Shown here piece by piece: positions 47,746-58,066 of a DNA stretch of 64,000 nt. Numbering within the stretch: position 1 is the stretch's first letter; the number at the start of each line of letters is the position of its first letter. The stretch comes from Xenorhabdus szentirmaii DSM 16338 (GTDB lineage Bacteria; Pseudomonadota; Gammaproteobacteria; Enterobacterales; Enterobacteriaceae). Both the position numbers and the translations under genes were made by a program. The stretch covers positions 224,612-288,611 of the forward strand of contig NZ_NIBV01000003.1 in the NCBI RefSeq assembly GCF_002632585.1, written 5' to 3'. The notes under the pieces were generated by a model that was not told the origin of the DNA, did not search any database, and saw nothing but the letters and a program-made list of their open reading frames with translations.

Positions 47746-48030
47746 TTATTGTTCTGCGATTTTTACTGAAACCGACTTACGTGCAGTACGTTCAATCAAC
47801 TGACCGGACTGATCAAAATAACGACTTGGCCAAATTTCAGATGGATGGATCTCAAGGGTATTTGCAATGATCCATTCCCCTTTTGGCCAGGCGCGTGACA
47901 GGGTATTGGCAAGGGTTGAGGAGCTTAATCCGGCTTCGCGGGAGACTGCGGCGAGGGTTGTACCACGTTTGCGTAATGCACAAATAATTTCGGCTGGGTG
48001 CCAGTCTTTCTGAGTGTGAGTCATAGTCAT
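47746..48030 (-). CDS. Nlp/Ner-like winged-helix regulator
   Basis: 94 residues. The sequence WHPAEIICALRKRGTTLAAVSREAGLSSSTLANTL and PKGEWIIANTLEIHPSEIWPSRYFD is that of Nlp/Ner (Mu Ner-like) DNA-binding proteins. AAGGGGAAG precedes the start. Such small regulators commonly control transfer or excision of integrated elements. It lies upstream of the transfer operon on the same strand, with 105 bp between, and faces a 450-bp intergenic region. Confidence 0.9.
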   Translation of the reverse strand: MTMTHTQKDWHPAEIICALRKRGTTLAAVSREAGLSSSTLANTLSRAWPKGEWIIANTLEIHPSEIWPSRYFDQSGQLIERTARKSVSVKIAEQ

Positions 48031-48482
48031 ACCTGCTTCCCCTTCTTTTGATTATTAAGTGGTGGCGATTCAAGACAGGGATTCTCAGGTACCGGAGTTA
48101 TCAGCCGGTGAGGCCGAAGCCTCCCCTGTCTGAACCGCCATTGAAGGGGCGAGTACAGACACACTGGTAGAAACTTCCTACCAGTGGATAACTTTGAGGC
48201 CTGAGATTCCTCACTATCAGATTTTGCTGATAGCTTTTTTACTTTAACGAATTACGTTATTTAATTCAATAATCGAACGCGTAAGTTTAACAAGTAAATA
48301 AAATTGTTGGATGATGCGTTCCACACAAATTTACAGCATAAAAAAACACCTATTTGCGTATTCTCTTTGTGAGAAACTCAGCGTGGCGGGTGTAATTACT
48401 CGCGGTTATACCCATTAAGCCGCCCCCAGAAAAGTGTATAATAAGGCAAACAAAAATCGCATGATGCTGAAAAGGCAAAATT
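48031..48482. promoter_or_regulatory. divergent regulatory region (nlp / AAA-DUF4276)
   Basis: About 450 bp between the minus-strand regulator and the plus-strand ATPase gene. The right 200 bp are AT-rich and suit promoters. Left of that is a GC-richer patch with short inverted pieces (CTATCAGATTTTGCTGATAG near 48220). I see no longer operator. Confidence 0.4.
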
Positions 48483-49574
48483 ATGAAACCAGTAACCAAT
48501 AATGACCATTTAAGCCGGATCAAGATAACAGGCTACAAATCTATTGCTGAATGTGATTTACCAATGGGATGTCTGAATGTCCTTATTGGGGCTAATGGTG
48601 CCGGAAAATCTAATTTCATCAGTTTTTTTCGCCTAATTGCCATCGTACTTGATCATCGTCTACAGTCCTTTGTTAGCAAAATGGGCGGCCCTGATACATT
48701 GCTACATTTTAGCCGTAAGAAAACTGAATACATGAGTTCTGAGCTTTATTTTGGCTACAATGGCTATAAATTTGAACTGGAACCTACCAATGACAATCGT
48801 ATGATGTTCCGGCATGAATCACTTTTCGGGAATATCAAAGGTGGCTACGATATCGGCTCAGGTCATTTTGAATCTCAGGTCAGTAAACATCATACGGGCA
48901 TCAACGATGATGCATTACCTGCCATGCTCCGTTGGCGGGTGTACCATTTTCATGATACAAGTGATAGCGCCAGAGTTAAACAAACCCACCGCATTAATGA
49001 CAATGATTATCTGCGGGAAGACGGAGCCAATTTAGCAGCATTTCTGTATCGGCTGAAAAAACATCATCCACAGCATTACACGCGCATTATCAAAACCCTT
49101 CAGATGGTTGCACCGTTTTTTGGTGATTTTTACCTGCGACCTACTCCAGATAATGCTGACTACATTCAACTCGAATGGACAGAAAAAGAACAGGATATCC
49201 CTTTTAAAGCCAGTGAATTATCTGATGGCACTTTGCGCTTTATTTTATTAACCACTGTACTACTACAACCCGAAGAGTATATGCCCGGCTCAATTATCAT
49301 TGATGAGCCTGAACTCGGACTCCATCCCTACGCCATTAACGTGTTGGCAGGCTTGATAAAAAATGCCAGTAATCAGCATCAATTGATTATATCTACGCAA
49401 TCAGTTGAGCTGGTCAACCAATTTGATGCTGACGATTTGATCGTTGTTGACAAGCAACAAGGTGCATCCACCTTTAAGCGCCTGAATAACGAAATGCTTT
49501 CTGACTGGCTTGAAGACTATAGTCTCGGAGAATTATGGAAGAAAAACTTACTTGGCGGGAGGCCACAGCGATGA
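48483..49574 (+). CDS. AAA/ABC-type ATPase of a two-gene defence-like module
   Basis: 363 residues of the SMC-like AAA_21 type. Walker A is LIGANGAGKSNFISFF (near residue 36), after the typical IKITGYKSIAECDLPMG. The signature-like FKASELSDGTLRFILL is followed by Walker B SIIIDEPELGLHPYAI (about 270) and the switch LIISTQSVELVNQF. No nuclease domain is in this protein. The next gene (DUF4276) overlaps it by 4 bases. ATPase plus DUF4276 pairs are frequent in defence islands and resemble OLD/PARIS-type ATPase-Toprim pairs in layout. Confidence 0.9.
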   Translation: MKPVTNNDHLSRIKITGYKSIAECDLPMGCLNVLIGANGAGKSNFISFFRLIAIVLDHRLQSFVSKMGGPDTLLHFSRKKTEYMSSELYFGYNGYKFELEPTNDNRMMFRHESLFGNIKGGYDIGSGHFESQVSKHHTGINDDALPAMLRWRVYHFHDTSDSARVKQTHRINDNDYLREDGANLAAFLYRLKKHHPQHYTRIIKTLQMVAPFFGDFYLRPTPDNADYIQLEWTEKEQDIPFKASELSDGTLRFILLTTVLLQPEEYMPGSIIIDEPELGLHPYAINVLAGLIKNASNQHQLIISTQSVELVNQFDADDLIVVDKQQGASTFKRLNNEMLSDWLEDYSLGELWKKNLLGGRPQR

Positions 49575-50227
49575 TCCGCATCAATGTTTTTGTCGAAGGG
49601 CAGACTGAAGAAACCTTCGTGCGGGATGTACTGGCTCCTTATTTTTTTGCACAACAAATCTATCTGACGCCAATACTGGCTCAGACCAGTTCCAGTCAGA
49701 AGGGTGGAATCACAAGCTATGGTAAAGTCAAACACCAAATTACTCGTTTATGTCGGCAAGATCCCGGTGCATTCGTCACCACACTCATAGACTATTACGG
49801 GTTACCGACTGATTTCCCCAATTATAACGAACAACGGGATAGTGCTGCCAGCAAACGGGTAGTAAAGCTAGAACAGGCTTTTGCTGATGATATCGAACAG
49901 GTAAATTTTATTCCCCATCTGTTATTACATGAATTTGAAGCCTTATTATTCTGCCAGCCCGAAAAATTTACAGACTGGCTTGATGACCATGCGCCCATTG
50001 CCGCACTACAGGCTATCAAAGAAGAATTTGATACTCCTGAAGATATAAATAACAGTCCGCAAACGGCCCCATCGAAGCGTATTTTAGCTCTCATCCCCAA
50101 TTACCATAAAACCTTACATGGCCCACTGATTGTTGGTGATATTGGCTTAGATACCATTCGCTCTCAATGCCCACATTTCGATCAGTGGCTAAAAAAAATA
50201 ATAACTCTGAAAATAGAAATAAGCTAA
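49571..50227 (+). CDS. DUF4276 Toprim-like partner protein
   Basis: 218 residues from the ATG at 49571, coupled by ATGA to the ATPase gene. The start INVFVEGQTEETFVRDVL has the VEGxTE pattern of Toprim motif 1 (Glu). TTLIDYYGLPTDFP supplies an acidic second motif, and NFIPHLLLHEFEALLFCQPEKF is the DUF4276 hallmark. A nuclease-type effector role activated by the ATPase is inferred by analogy with OLD and AriB proteins; it has not been shown for this family as far as I know. Confidence 0.85.
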   Translation: MIRINVFVEGQTEETFVRDVLAPYFFAQQIYLTPILAQTSSSQKGGITSYGKVKHQITRLCRQDPGAFVTTLIDYYGLPTDFPNYNEQRDSAASKRVVKLEQAFADDIEQVNFIPHLLLHEFEALLFCQPEKFTDWLDDHAPIAALQAIKEEFDTPEDINNSPQTAPSKRILALIPNYHKTLHGPLIVGDIGLDTIRSQCPHFDQWLKKIITLKIEIS

Positions 50228-50261
50228 ATAGGTTTATTTTTTCATTTCCAATCAACTAGAA

Positions 50262-50284
50262 AACCCTGTTTTTTTTGCAGGGTT
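50262..50284 (+). terminator. hairpin after the ATPase/DUF4276 pair
   Basis: AACCCTG and CAGGGTT pair around a T-rich loop, 35 bp after the DUF4276 stop. Confidence 0.45.
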
Positions 50285-50382
50285 ACTAATTTTCTATGAA
50301 AGTAATTTATAGAGCAATATAAGATTTAATACATAAATAACCCTCCAACATTATTCTTATTAAAAAACAATTTAATCTTATT

Positions 50383-52083
50383 TTATATACCTAATCGGTC
50401 ATTTAAAAAACTCTTGAAACTGACCTGTATTAATTTACGTGCATCAGTTATATTCTTTTTTGGCTCAAAAACTAACAATGTACTTTCTAGTTCTTTTATA
50501 CATTGTTGATAACTAAATTCTGGCTTTTCTTTTTTTATGTATAAAATATAAAAAACCTTTTGTTCTATTTTCTGGACATCATCACCTGCATTACCATATT
50601 CTCTTTTAACTTCAAAATAATTTTCTATAATTTCTGGTGCTTCGGTGATATTGAAATTTTGCTCTGAAAAAATATCTTCGTAATACCTACCGAAAATATG
50701 TTGCTTCTGGTTAGATGATTTTTCAGGATTCCCTTGCCTAGCAAACAATATTTGTCCAAATTGCTCCATACTAATTTTGTAGCGGTAATCTTTTGAATCG
50801 TCCATGCCGGTATCACCATTCTTACGAGCGTAAATTATACCATGCTCATCCAATAATTGTTCAATTTGAATTTGTAAAGTGCTTAATGACTTCAGATCTA
50901 TGTTTGAAATAGAGTTTTGACTGTTTGTATATTCAGCTATTTTATTAGCCGATTCATTATCTGACGCGTTGAAAATTCTAACAAGGATCTCACTCTTAGA
51001 TAAGTAATCTGTAATATTTTCTTCATGCTGACTATTAAAATTATGCAATGTTCTCAGAGTTTGGCCTCCATTCAAAACTTGAAAATCACTAATGGAAATA
51101 CGAACTTTTTTACCACCATTTACTGCATCTGCTCGAATGTTCTTAGAAACAATCGTCATCCCATTATTATACATGAAGAATTTGCTTGGCTCTTCTTTAA
51201 GTGATTTAGCTATGGCTTCATTATATTTAGAACGCTGAACAAACCCCCGTACATTATCGAATAGAACTCCATAATCGATCTTTTCTTTAGCTAACACCTC
51301 AATACGTTCACAATTATAATCATTTCGAAGCAAAGGATCCTTACAAGTAATTCGAATAATATCAGCGGCACTTAAACGTACTATATATGATTTTGATGTT
51401 GAAATTGTGCTTTCTGAGTATGACATTAAGGCATCATTATCAATAATCAACTCAGCATTTATAGGACTTGGCCTAATCGACATCATACTTTTAATATGGG
51501 GAAGACATATAGGCACCACTTCCATATCATAAAAATCTTTTAATTCCTGTATTGATGATTCATCAATATCAATTGGAATTGCTTCATTACTAACCATATA
51601 GAGACATAATCTCCATACATCTTTTCCATTAAGTTTATCGATCGTTTTATCAACAAACCCCTTCAACTTCCCTGTTAACTGAAAAGAATTTTCATTCATA
51701 ATAGCATTTATTAACTTAGTTGATATAAATGCATCATTCGAACTTTGCTTTTGATCAGTTTTAAAACTTTCTCTAAATTTGAAATTAAAGAGCATTATTT
51801 CTCTAGATTCTTCATCTATATAAAAAGCATCAATTCCATGGTCAATATGACGCTCACCTCTAAGATAATCGTTATATTCAGTGTCAATTATGAAATCACT
51901 AATTTTCTCCAAGTCTTTTTCATTACAAAAACTTTCAAGCATAAATAAATAAAAACCAAACCTTTCTTTAATTTTATTATTTTCAGGTTCTTTATAAAAC
52001 CTCCTAGATTTAGATAGAAGATCAAAATATTTTTTACACTTTATATTTAGTAATTTAAAATCATTAATACTTGCAATAATCAT
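50383..52083 (-). CDS. AIPR family (abortive phage infection) protein
   Basis: 566 residues, strongly AT-rich coding. The N-terminal part has HIDHGIDAFYIDEESREIMLFNFKF, resembling a PD-(D/E)XK-like core (Asp...Glu/Lys pattern). The AIPR core has VLFDNVRGFVQRSKYNEAIAKSL, FFMYNNGMTIVSKN, FQVLNGGQTLRTLHNF and EILVRIFNASD. AIPR proteins were first linked to abortive infection (AbiR-like) and often stand beside restriction systems. It is a single gene here, converging with DUF4276, and probably a foreign insert given its base composition. Confidence 0.88.
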   Translation of the reverse strand: MIIASINDFKLLNIKCKKYFDLLSKSRRFYKEPENNKIKERFGFYLFMLESFCNEKDLEKISDFIIDTEYNDYLRGERHIDHGIDAFYIDEESREIMLFNFKFRESFKTDQKQSSNDAFISTKLINAIMNENSFQLTGKLKGFVDKTIDKLNGKDVWRLCLYMVSNEAIPIDIDESSIQELKDFYDMEVVPICLPHIKSMMSIRPSPINAELIIDNDALMSYSESTISTSKSYIVRLSAADIIRITCKDPLLRNDYNCERIEVLAKEKIDYGVLFDNVRGFVQRSKYNEAIAKSLKEEPSKFFMYNNGMTIVSKNIRADAVNGGKKVRISISDFQVLNGGQTLRTLHNFNSQHEENITDYLSKSEILVRIFNASDNESANKIAEYTNSQNSISNIDLKSLSTLQIQIEQLLDEHGIIYARKNGDTGMDDSKDYRYKISMEQFGQILFARQGNPEKSSNQKQHIFGRYYEDIFSEQNFNITEAPEIIENYFEVKREYGNAGDDVQKIEQKVFYILYIKKEKPEFSYQQCIKELESTLLVFEPKKNITDARKLIQVSFKSFLNDRLGI

Positions 52084-52361
52084 AGTTTATCTCTTTTAAA
52101 ATATTCTCAGCAATATACTAATTTAATAAAATATCACATACTCTACTACATGCAAATTGATAAGCCATCCCCTTTGCACTTTTGATATAAGTTTTTTTCC
52201 AAGTACTCATATGCACAATCACAAAACAATTAATTACGTGAATAATTCAATGTTGATATTATTTTCAATAAAAATATATTGAATAAGAATAATTTAATAA
52301 GAAATATTAATTTTTTATATTTTTAATAGGCTTCTATGTATTGATATTGGAATTCAAAATA
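52084..52361. other. AT-rich gap between AIPR gene and ssb terminator
   Basis: About 280 bp, very AT-rich. It should hold the AIPR promoter on the minus strand. No gene or repeat stands out. Confidence 0.35.
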
Positions 52362-52362
52362 A

Positions 52363-52380
52363 GCCCTGTTATGACAGGGC
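52363..52380 (-). terminator. terminator after ssb
   Basis: Read on the minus strand, GCCCTGT and ACAGGGC pair over 7 bp with loop CATA and are followed by TTATTTTG, 26 bp after the ssb stop. Confidence 0.65.
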
Positions 52381-52405
52381 ATATTTGTCTAAGACAAAAA
52401 ATAAG

Positions 52406-52918
52406 TCAAAAGGGGATCTCCGAATCCCAGTCGGTTTTATCCTCTTCCGGTAAAACTGAAACCTGTATCGGCTGCGTATTTTTTCTTTCCTTATTAGCAG
52501 GTTGAGATGGTGGTTGCTTCTGTGCCGGTTTATGTTCCGCCTGCTGAGGTGCCGCGCGCTTCGAATCCCCACGACTTCCCAGCATCTGCATCGACCCATT
52601 CACATTCACCACCACTTCGGTTGAGTAGCGATCCTGCCCCTGGTTATCCTGCCATTTGCGTGTTTTCAGCTGACCTTCGATATACACCTGCGTCCCTTGC
52701 TGCAAATACTCCGCTGCAATGTCGGCTAATTTGCCGAAAATGGCGACTCGGTGCCACTCCGTTTTTTCCCGCAACTCGCCGGTTTGTTTATCGCGCCAGT
52801 TTTCTGAGGTGGCCAGTGAAAGCGTGGCCACGGTACCACCGGCGGGCAAGTAACGGATTTCCGGGTCCTGTCCCAGATAACCCACTAAAATCACTTTGTT
52901 AATCCCGCGTGAAGACAT
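52406..52918 (-). CDS. ssb: single-stranded DNA-binding protein
   Basis: 170 residues from the ATG at 52918 ([25 protein letters not shown]), the normal SSB start; the longer frame is unlikely. OB-fold landmarks are [55 protein letters not shown] and YSTEVVV. A Gln/Pro-rich linker ends in the acidic tip DWDSEIPF, close to the canonical DDDIPF that recruits repair proteins. ICE-borne SSBs assist plasmid-like replication after excision or transfer. Confidence 0.96.
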   Translation of the reverse strand: MSSRGINKVILVGYLGQDPEIRYLPAGGTVATLSLATSENWRDKQTGELREKTEWHRVAIFGKLADIAAEYLQQGTQVYIEGQLKTRKWQDNQGQDRYSTEVVVNVNGSMQMLGSRGDSKRAAPQQAEHKPAQKQPPSQPANKERKNTQPIQVSVLPEEDKTDWDSEIPF

Positions 52919-52935
52919 ATCCATTTCCTTATCGG

Positions 52936-53145
52936 TTAAACTGACTGACGTTGTGTCCATTGTCCCTGTTTCAGGGCAAATTCCGCCTGCTCACGCCGGG
53001 CAAAATACTCCACGGATTCACGGGAGCAGGGAATACCTTCATCTGTCGTGCCGATATAAAACCCTGCACGGCGGCGCAAAACGGTTAACGGTAATTGTTT
53101 ATGGCAATATTGCAGGGCCAGAACCCCAATCGGTGCAACATTCAT
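52936..53145 (-). CDS. hypothetical ICE protein, 69 residues
   Basis: Start at 53145 ([20 protein letters not shown]) has an AGGAT site upstream; the longer frame from 53214 does not. The sequence [32 protein letters not shown] resembles small conserved proteins seen next to ssb in related ICEs. Function unknown. It lies between the DUF3577 gene and ssb and is cotranscribed with them. Confidence 0.65.
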   Translation of the reverse strand: MNVAPIGVLALQYCHKQLPLTVLRRRAGFYIGTTDEGIPCSRESVEYFARREQAEFALKQGQWTQRQSV

Positions 53146-53223
53146 AGTGGTATCCTGTTGTCTTTGTTCATAAAGGGACTGCCCTGAAAGCTCAGGGCAG
53201 GTCAGAGGAATCACAAAGGAATA

Positions 53224-53688
53224 TCAGAAAGAGTTCTCTGCATATTCTTTTTGCGTGATGCCGTTCTGAGGTGGCATCGAATCGGATTGTTCAGCCTGAT
53301 ACACTTTTTCCTGACCGATTTTAATCCAGTCAACTTTGATCAGACGGGCTTTCAGGCTGACGCGCTGTTCACCCGCATGATCACCGCGTTTCAGGGTAAA
53401 GATATCCGTTGAAGGATTGCTTAACGTAAAGCCCAACAACACTTTTTTGTCCTCGTCTACCGCTTTCTGGCAACGGCCGACCAGACTGGTTGCTTCCTTG
53501 CCGACCACGGTAATATCAAAACGCACATAGACCGGGTTATCACTCGGCCCGTTCAGCGCATTGATCACACAGCTCAGGAACGTTCCGCTGGCGGTGCTGA
53601 CATGGCGGATATTATTCAGATAACCCAGTCCTTTGATATTCAGGTTGAAATAATCGTTTTTGGTTAAAGATGGGGTGTTCTCAGACAT
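53224..53688 (-). CDS. DUF3577 (STY4534-like) ICE DNA-processing protein
   Basis: 154 residues. Conserved DYFNLNIKGLGYLNNIRHV, FLSCVINALNGPSDNPVYVRFDI and ARLIKVDWIKIGQEKVYQAE are the DUF3577 hallmarks. It sits in the usual place between topB and ssb. A role in ICE replication or single-strand handling is assumed from position only. Confidence 0.9.
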   Translation of the reverse strand: MSENTPSLTKNDYFNLNIKGLGYLNNIRHVSTASGTFLSCVINALNGPSDNPVYVRFDITVVGKEATSLVGRCQKAVDEDKKVLLGFTLSNPSTDIFTLKRGDHAGEQRVSLKARLIKVDWIKIGQEKVYQAEQSDSMPPQNGITQKEYAENSF

Positions 53689-53966
53689 GCGATGTTCTCC
53701 ATGGAGGTAAAAAAATACGATGTGACGGAGAAAACCCGCTTCCCTGACGGGAATGATTTTTCCCGCCGGGCGTCAGACGCCTATGTGGTTGGCGTTCTGA
53801 TAAAAGAATAAAAAACCTTCACTGCCGTTGAACTGGCAATACCTGCTTCCAAAGGTGAGCAGATGTACCGCAAACAGGCGCTCCCTTTCAGGCTACGGGA
53901 GTTTTCGGCTAAAAACTGCGTGATTTTTAAAGCATCCGCTAATGGGATCAATCAATAACCCTATTT

Positions 53967-55959
53967 TCATGCCGACGAATTTCCCCGCCGGTTTTTTCGG
54001 GAACCGGTCACCGCGCTGGCATTCAGCATCCCCTTGCACGCCGGGTAGCGGGTGCAACCCCAGAACGGCGTTGTTTTCCCCATGCGTTTTTGCATCGTGC
54101 CGCCACAACGTGGGCACACCGGGGTTTTCGGCAGGGTAAACTGAATCGGCTGCGCCTTGCCCTTTTCCATTAAATGAGTCAGCCATTGCGCCTGTTTCTG
54201 CATAAAGCTATCCAGTGTGGCGCAGCCCCGGGCAATGTCGTCCAGTGACTGTTCCCAGAGTGCGGTCATGCCCGGGTGGGTCAGGACATCCGGCAGTCCT
54301 GCGATCAATTCCTGCGCCAGTTGTGTTGCATGCAGGTTTTTCTTTTTTCGTACCAACAACTGACGTTTAAACAGGGCTTCAATGATGCCCGCCCGGGTCG
54401 CCTCCGTGCCCAGCCCGCTACTCTCCCGCAGCACTTTTTTCAGCTGTGGATCGTGAATAAACGCCGCCGCATTTTTCATGGCGGCAATCAGCGTCCCTTC
54501 GGTAAAAGGTGCCGGCGGCCGGGTTTGCCGGGGCTGTATTTCTACCCCATTCACCTGACAGATTTCCTCTTTTTTCAATGCAGGCAGGACGGCATTTTCG
54601 TCCGGTTTTTCTTCTTGTTTTTCTTCCTGTTCACGCACAAACAACGCCTTCCAGCCCGTGGCCACACTCACCCGCCCTTTCGCCTGAAATCCCTGTCCGC
54701 CGATATTCAGGGTCACCTCGGTCACATCCGTTTCCTGTGCAGGCAAAAACTGCGCCAGATAATACTGGCGGATCAGCTGATAGAGTTTTAATTCGTCTGC
54801 CGTCAGTTTTGTCATATCAAACGTGTGGCGGGTCGGAATAATGGCAGGGTGTGCGGTGATTTGGCTGTCATTCCAGACACGGGAAAGCAGGCTGGTATCC
54901 AGTTGGCTGATAATGCCGCTCATCGCCGGGTCGGTACGGGTCAGCGCGGTAAAAACCGCCGGAATGTCTGCCCGCATGGAAACCGGCAGATAACCACAAT
55001 CCGTGCGCGGATAGGTGGTCGCTTTATGGGTTTCATACAGCGACTGGGCAATCGTCAGTACCTGACCGGCGCCCATGCCCCACTGGCGGGAAGCCACCTG
55101 CTGGAGTGTCCCCAAATCAAAACAAAGCGGCGGCGGGGTTTTCTCCCGTTTCCGAATGAGTCCCGTCACCACAGCATGTTGTGTCTGTTGGCAGGCTTTA
55201 ACCACACGATGTGCGATATCCTCCCGAATACAGTGTTTTTCTTCATCACACGCATCGGGGGCGGGCAGCCACTTAGCCCGAAAAGCCACATTATCTTTTT
55301 GCAATGTGGCCATCACCTGCCAGTAAGGCCTGGGTTCAAACCGGCCGATAGCATTATCGCGGTTCACGACCAGCGCCAGTGTCGGCGTCTGTACCCGCCC
55401 CCTCACCAAATCCCTGTGCCTGTGCTTTCAGGGTATACAGGCGGGTCAGATTGATGCCCGTCAGCCAGTCAGCGCGTACTCGTCCCAGCCCGGCCTGATA
55501 GAGCAGTTCCGTTTGTTTCCCCGGTAATAACGCGGCCAGAGCCTGCCGGATACTGGTTTCATCCAGCGCGGACAGCCACAGCCGCCTGACGGGTCCGGTG
55601 AAACCACAGTATTCCAGCAATTCGCGGGCAATCACTTCCCCTTCACGGTCGGCATCCGTGGCGATGATCACTTCATCCGCCTGTTTCAGTAACTGTTTGA
55701 TCACCGCAAACTGCTCAGCGGTCTCTTTTTTCACCGTCCATTGCCATTGCGCCGGCAGTACCGGCAGAGGCTCCATCCGCCACGGCGGGCCGAATTGTTC
55801 GCCATAGTGCTCCGGGGCGGCCATTTCCAGTAAATGCCCGATAGCCCACGTTACGGTCACGTTCTGGCTCAAAAGACATCCCTGCCCACGCTGCTTCACA
55901 CCTAACACGCGGGCGATATCCCGGGCCTGAGAGGGCTTTTCACACAGATAAAGCTGCAT
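53967..55959 (-). pseudogene. topB: DNA topoisomerase III (TopB), frameshifted
   Basis: The 5' part (55959 to about 55400) has the Toprim domain: QLYLCEKPSQARDIARVLG, the DADREGE motif (IIATDADREGEVIAREL) and VRADWLTGINLTRLY. The 3' part (from about 55409, frame 53967-55409) resumes with GRVQTPTLALVV, the active-site TTYPRTDCGYLP and a C-terminal zinc ribbon (CPRCGGTMQKRMGKTTPFWGCTRYPAC). The frame breaks in a run of five G after GFGE. Relatives have about four residues (like VLSV) between GFGE and GRVQTP, so an 11-bp loss is likely. Toprim and catalytic Tyr are on separate frames, so the enzyme is probably inactive unless ribosomes slip in the G run. Confidence 0.85.
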
Positions 55960-55960
55960 A

Positions 55961-56686
55961 TCACCCCCTGCCCGCATCCTGAACAACAGCACGCCGGATC
56001 GGTGAAAAACCGGAACGCAACCGGCCCGACAAAATATCAGGCTCCGGCTCGCCCAGCCATTTAATGGCTTCAAGGCCGGCCGGTGTTTTTTCCTCAATAT
56101 CCGCACGGGTCACCTTCAGAGGGCGGTAAGAACGCACCAGACCATAAATCTGGCGGATCACCCGACTGCCGTTATGCAGCAACGCATCCCGCTCAGAACG
56201 AGAGATAAAACCGTAATGAAACGCCTGAAAAGTTTTCATCGCCAGTTGGTCATAACCGATCAGCAGCCAGACACAGCGGTAACCCAATGGTGAATGGCTG
56301 TAGACACCGATATTCAGCGGTTCAACGGAGGAAACAGCCGATAACGTAACGTGTTCCGGCAAAGCATTCAGCGTCTCCTGCAAGGTGGCAATACTCTGCT
56401 GAAGACTGGCCGATGCTGTTGCTAATGACTGTTCCAGTTTAATCAGCCAACACTCGGCATACGGGTTATCAGCAGCCGCATCCATGCTGATCGTCCCCGC
56501 CCGCTTAATCACCTGTGGCATGCCGATAATATCCGGGTATTGACGGCGGCCGGTGAGATCTTCTTTTTTACGCCCTTCCCAGAGGCGGATGGCGTAGTGG
56601 GTATGCAGTTCAATGGATAATGCGGATTTCAGTGCGCCGGCACGACGGGGTGTTGGCGGTGCGGTTTTTTCGTCAGGCTCAGACAT
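55961..56686 (-). CDS. integrating conjugative element protein, TIGR03761 (PFL_4669) family
   Basis: 241 residues from the ATG at 56686. Landmarks: GALKSALSIELHTHYAIRLWEGRKK, YPDIIGMPQVIKRAGTISMDAAADNPYAECWLIKLE and PLNIGVYSHSPLGYRCVWLLIGYDQLAMKTFQAFHYG. The family (DUF1845) is typical of SPI-7-like ICEs and lies upstream of topB. It is thought to act in replication or DNA processing of the element; mechanism unknown. Its stop overlaps the topB start. Confidence 0.92.
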   Translation of the reverse strand: MSEPDEKTAPPTPRRAGALKSALSIELHTHYAIRLWEGRKKEDLTGRRQYPDIIGMPQVIKRAGTISMDAAADNPYAECWLIKLEQSLATASASLQQSIATLQETLNALPEHVTLSAVSSVEPLNIGVYSHSPLGYRCVWLLIGYDQLAMKTFQAFHYGFISRSERDALLHNGSRVIRQIYGLVRSYRPLKVTRADIEEKTPAGLEAIKWLGEPEPDILSGRLRSGFSPIRRAVVQDAGRG

Positions 56687-56695
56687 AAAGAGCAA

Positions 56696-57071
56696 CTCCT
56701 GTTTGATCGGTTTATGTCTGTGGAATTATCAGAGGAAAGGCATCGGTGGCTCAATGGATAATCAGTTATAGGGGAAAAAAGAAAAACGCCCCCTTTCATA
56801 GATCTTAGAAAAGGTTATTTTTATCGGTTTGGATTTGTTATCCGGCTAGTAAAGTGTGATTTTTAACCTCTTGAGCCTCAATTACAGCCATATAATTTTC
56901 AACCTTTATTACCTCAGTCAGCACAACATGGTATTGCGAGTGCCCGTACGAGCATATATTAAAACTGTAACGGGAACTTCATTTGTATGACCCCGAATAA
57001 AACGAGCTTATAGTTAAGCTGCTTGGCTTATCAGGCGAGGCCTTTTGCGAGGAAAGTATGAATTTCACTGA
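56696..57071. other. intergenic stretch at edge of defence cargo
   Basis: About 375 bp without an open frame of note. It marks the change from GC-richer ICE backbone to the cargo block at 57-62 kb. No repeat or attachment-like duplication could be identified. Confidence 0.35.
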
Positions 57072-58066
57072 CTAATTCTTCCGCTTTCTGGATAACGAGC
57101 CAGTATACACATAGGGTTCAATATCGAATACTTGCTCTATTTCGTTTGAATCATATTCAGTGATATCAGGGGTAGTGGTCAGAGCGGATGTGACCATGAC
57201 AAGACGCCATTTTGGATTAGATTGTAAACCTTTCTGATGCTCATTCCGAGTAAGAAAAAACTGTGATGAAGAGCCTGCCGTACCTTTAACCTCAACGTGC
57301 AATTCTGATTCGCCATCTTTAGTAAAAACAAAGTCATAACCACAGGGTAGATGAGTAACGCGCTCGCAGCCATATCCCTTTGTTGTATAATGTTTAATAA
57401 CAGCACGCTCAGCGGCTTTCTCAACTGCCTTTCTATGCGCTGGCGTACCAAACCCTTTCAAGGGATCGATCACTCCAAGTTCAAGATCGGGAAGATTATC
57501 TTTGTCAGGATTCTTAATGGCAAGTAGACTCATCTCCTTTAAGCGATTTTCAAGGAGATTAAGTACACGCTTCTTGTCATCGGTGGTATTTACACTCGGC
57601 CCTTCAAGGAAAGAATACTTTCCTTGTCTAATAGAGCCATCCGAGAACGGCATATTCCTAACCTCGTGTGGAATAAAATACGCTGTCTTACTGGTGATGC
57701 AATACGACCAGTCATTAACCTGACCCACAGCATTCCTCTGCATTTTGATAATGTTGTCAGGCAGATCCAGAATTCACCATGCAGGGTAGCATCTTCGTAC
57801 CACCCAACAATGTGGATACCAGGATATTTTGGATTCTTCGCGAGGCAGATAACAGTCCAGCCATCAGGATCATTGTTTGAAAGTGCGTATTTTCCTGTTT
57901 GGGGCGGCACATAGCAATAATAGGTTCCATCAGATTCTGGGGCAAAGTTGAACGCTTCGTTCCCTCTTTTTTCCTTGTTATCGTCGAGCCAGTAAAAATT
58001 GCCATCAACTGGCCCACCACAATAATCATTTGACCAACCGAACTTGACCCATAGAATTTTTTTCAT
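57072..58066 (-). pseudogene. DUF3883 (NO VEIN-type) protein, frameshifted
   Basis: The N-terminal frame (from 58066, MKKILWVKFGWSNDYCGG) holds VDGNFYWLDDN, DGTYYCYVPPQTGKYALSN and DGWTVICLAKNPKYPGIHIVGWYED. After HGEF the reading shifts near 57770; the other frame continues LDLPDNIIKMQRNAVGQVNDWSYC and ends at 57072. One missing base (GAATTCTGG for a likely GAATTCCTGG) explains it; restored length 331. The C-terminal part is DUF3883: GYGCERVTHLPCGYDFVFT, ELHVEVKGTAGSSSQFFLTRNE, a PD-(D/E)XK-like fold (VEVKG). Divergent from the helicase-PLD gene, so both may belong to one defence unit. Confidence 0.75.
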
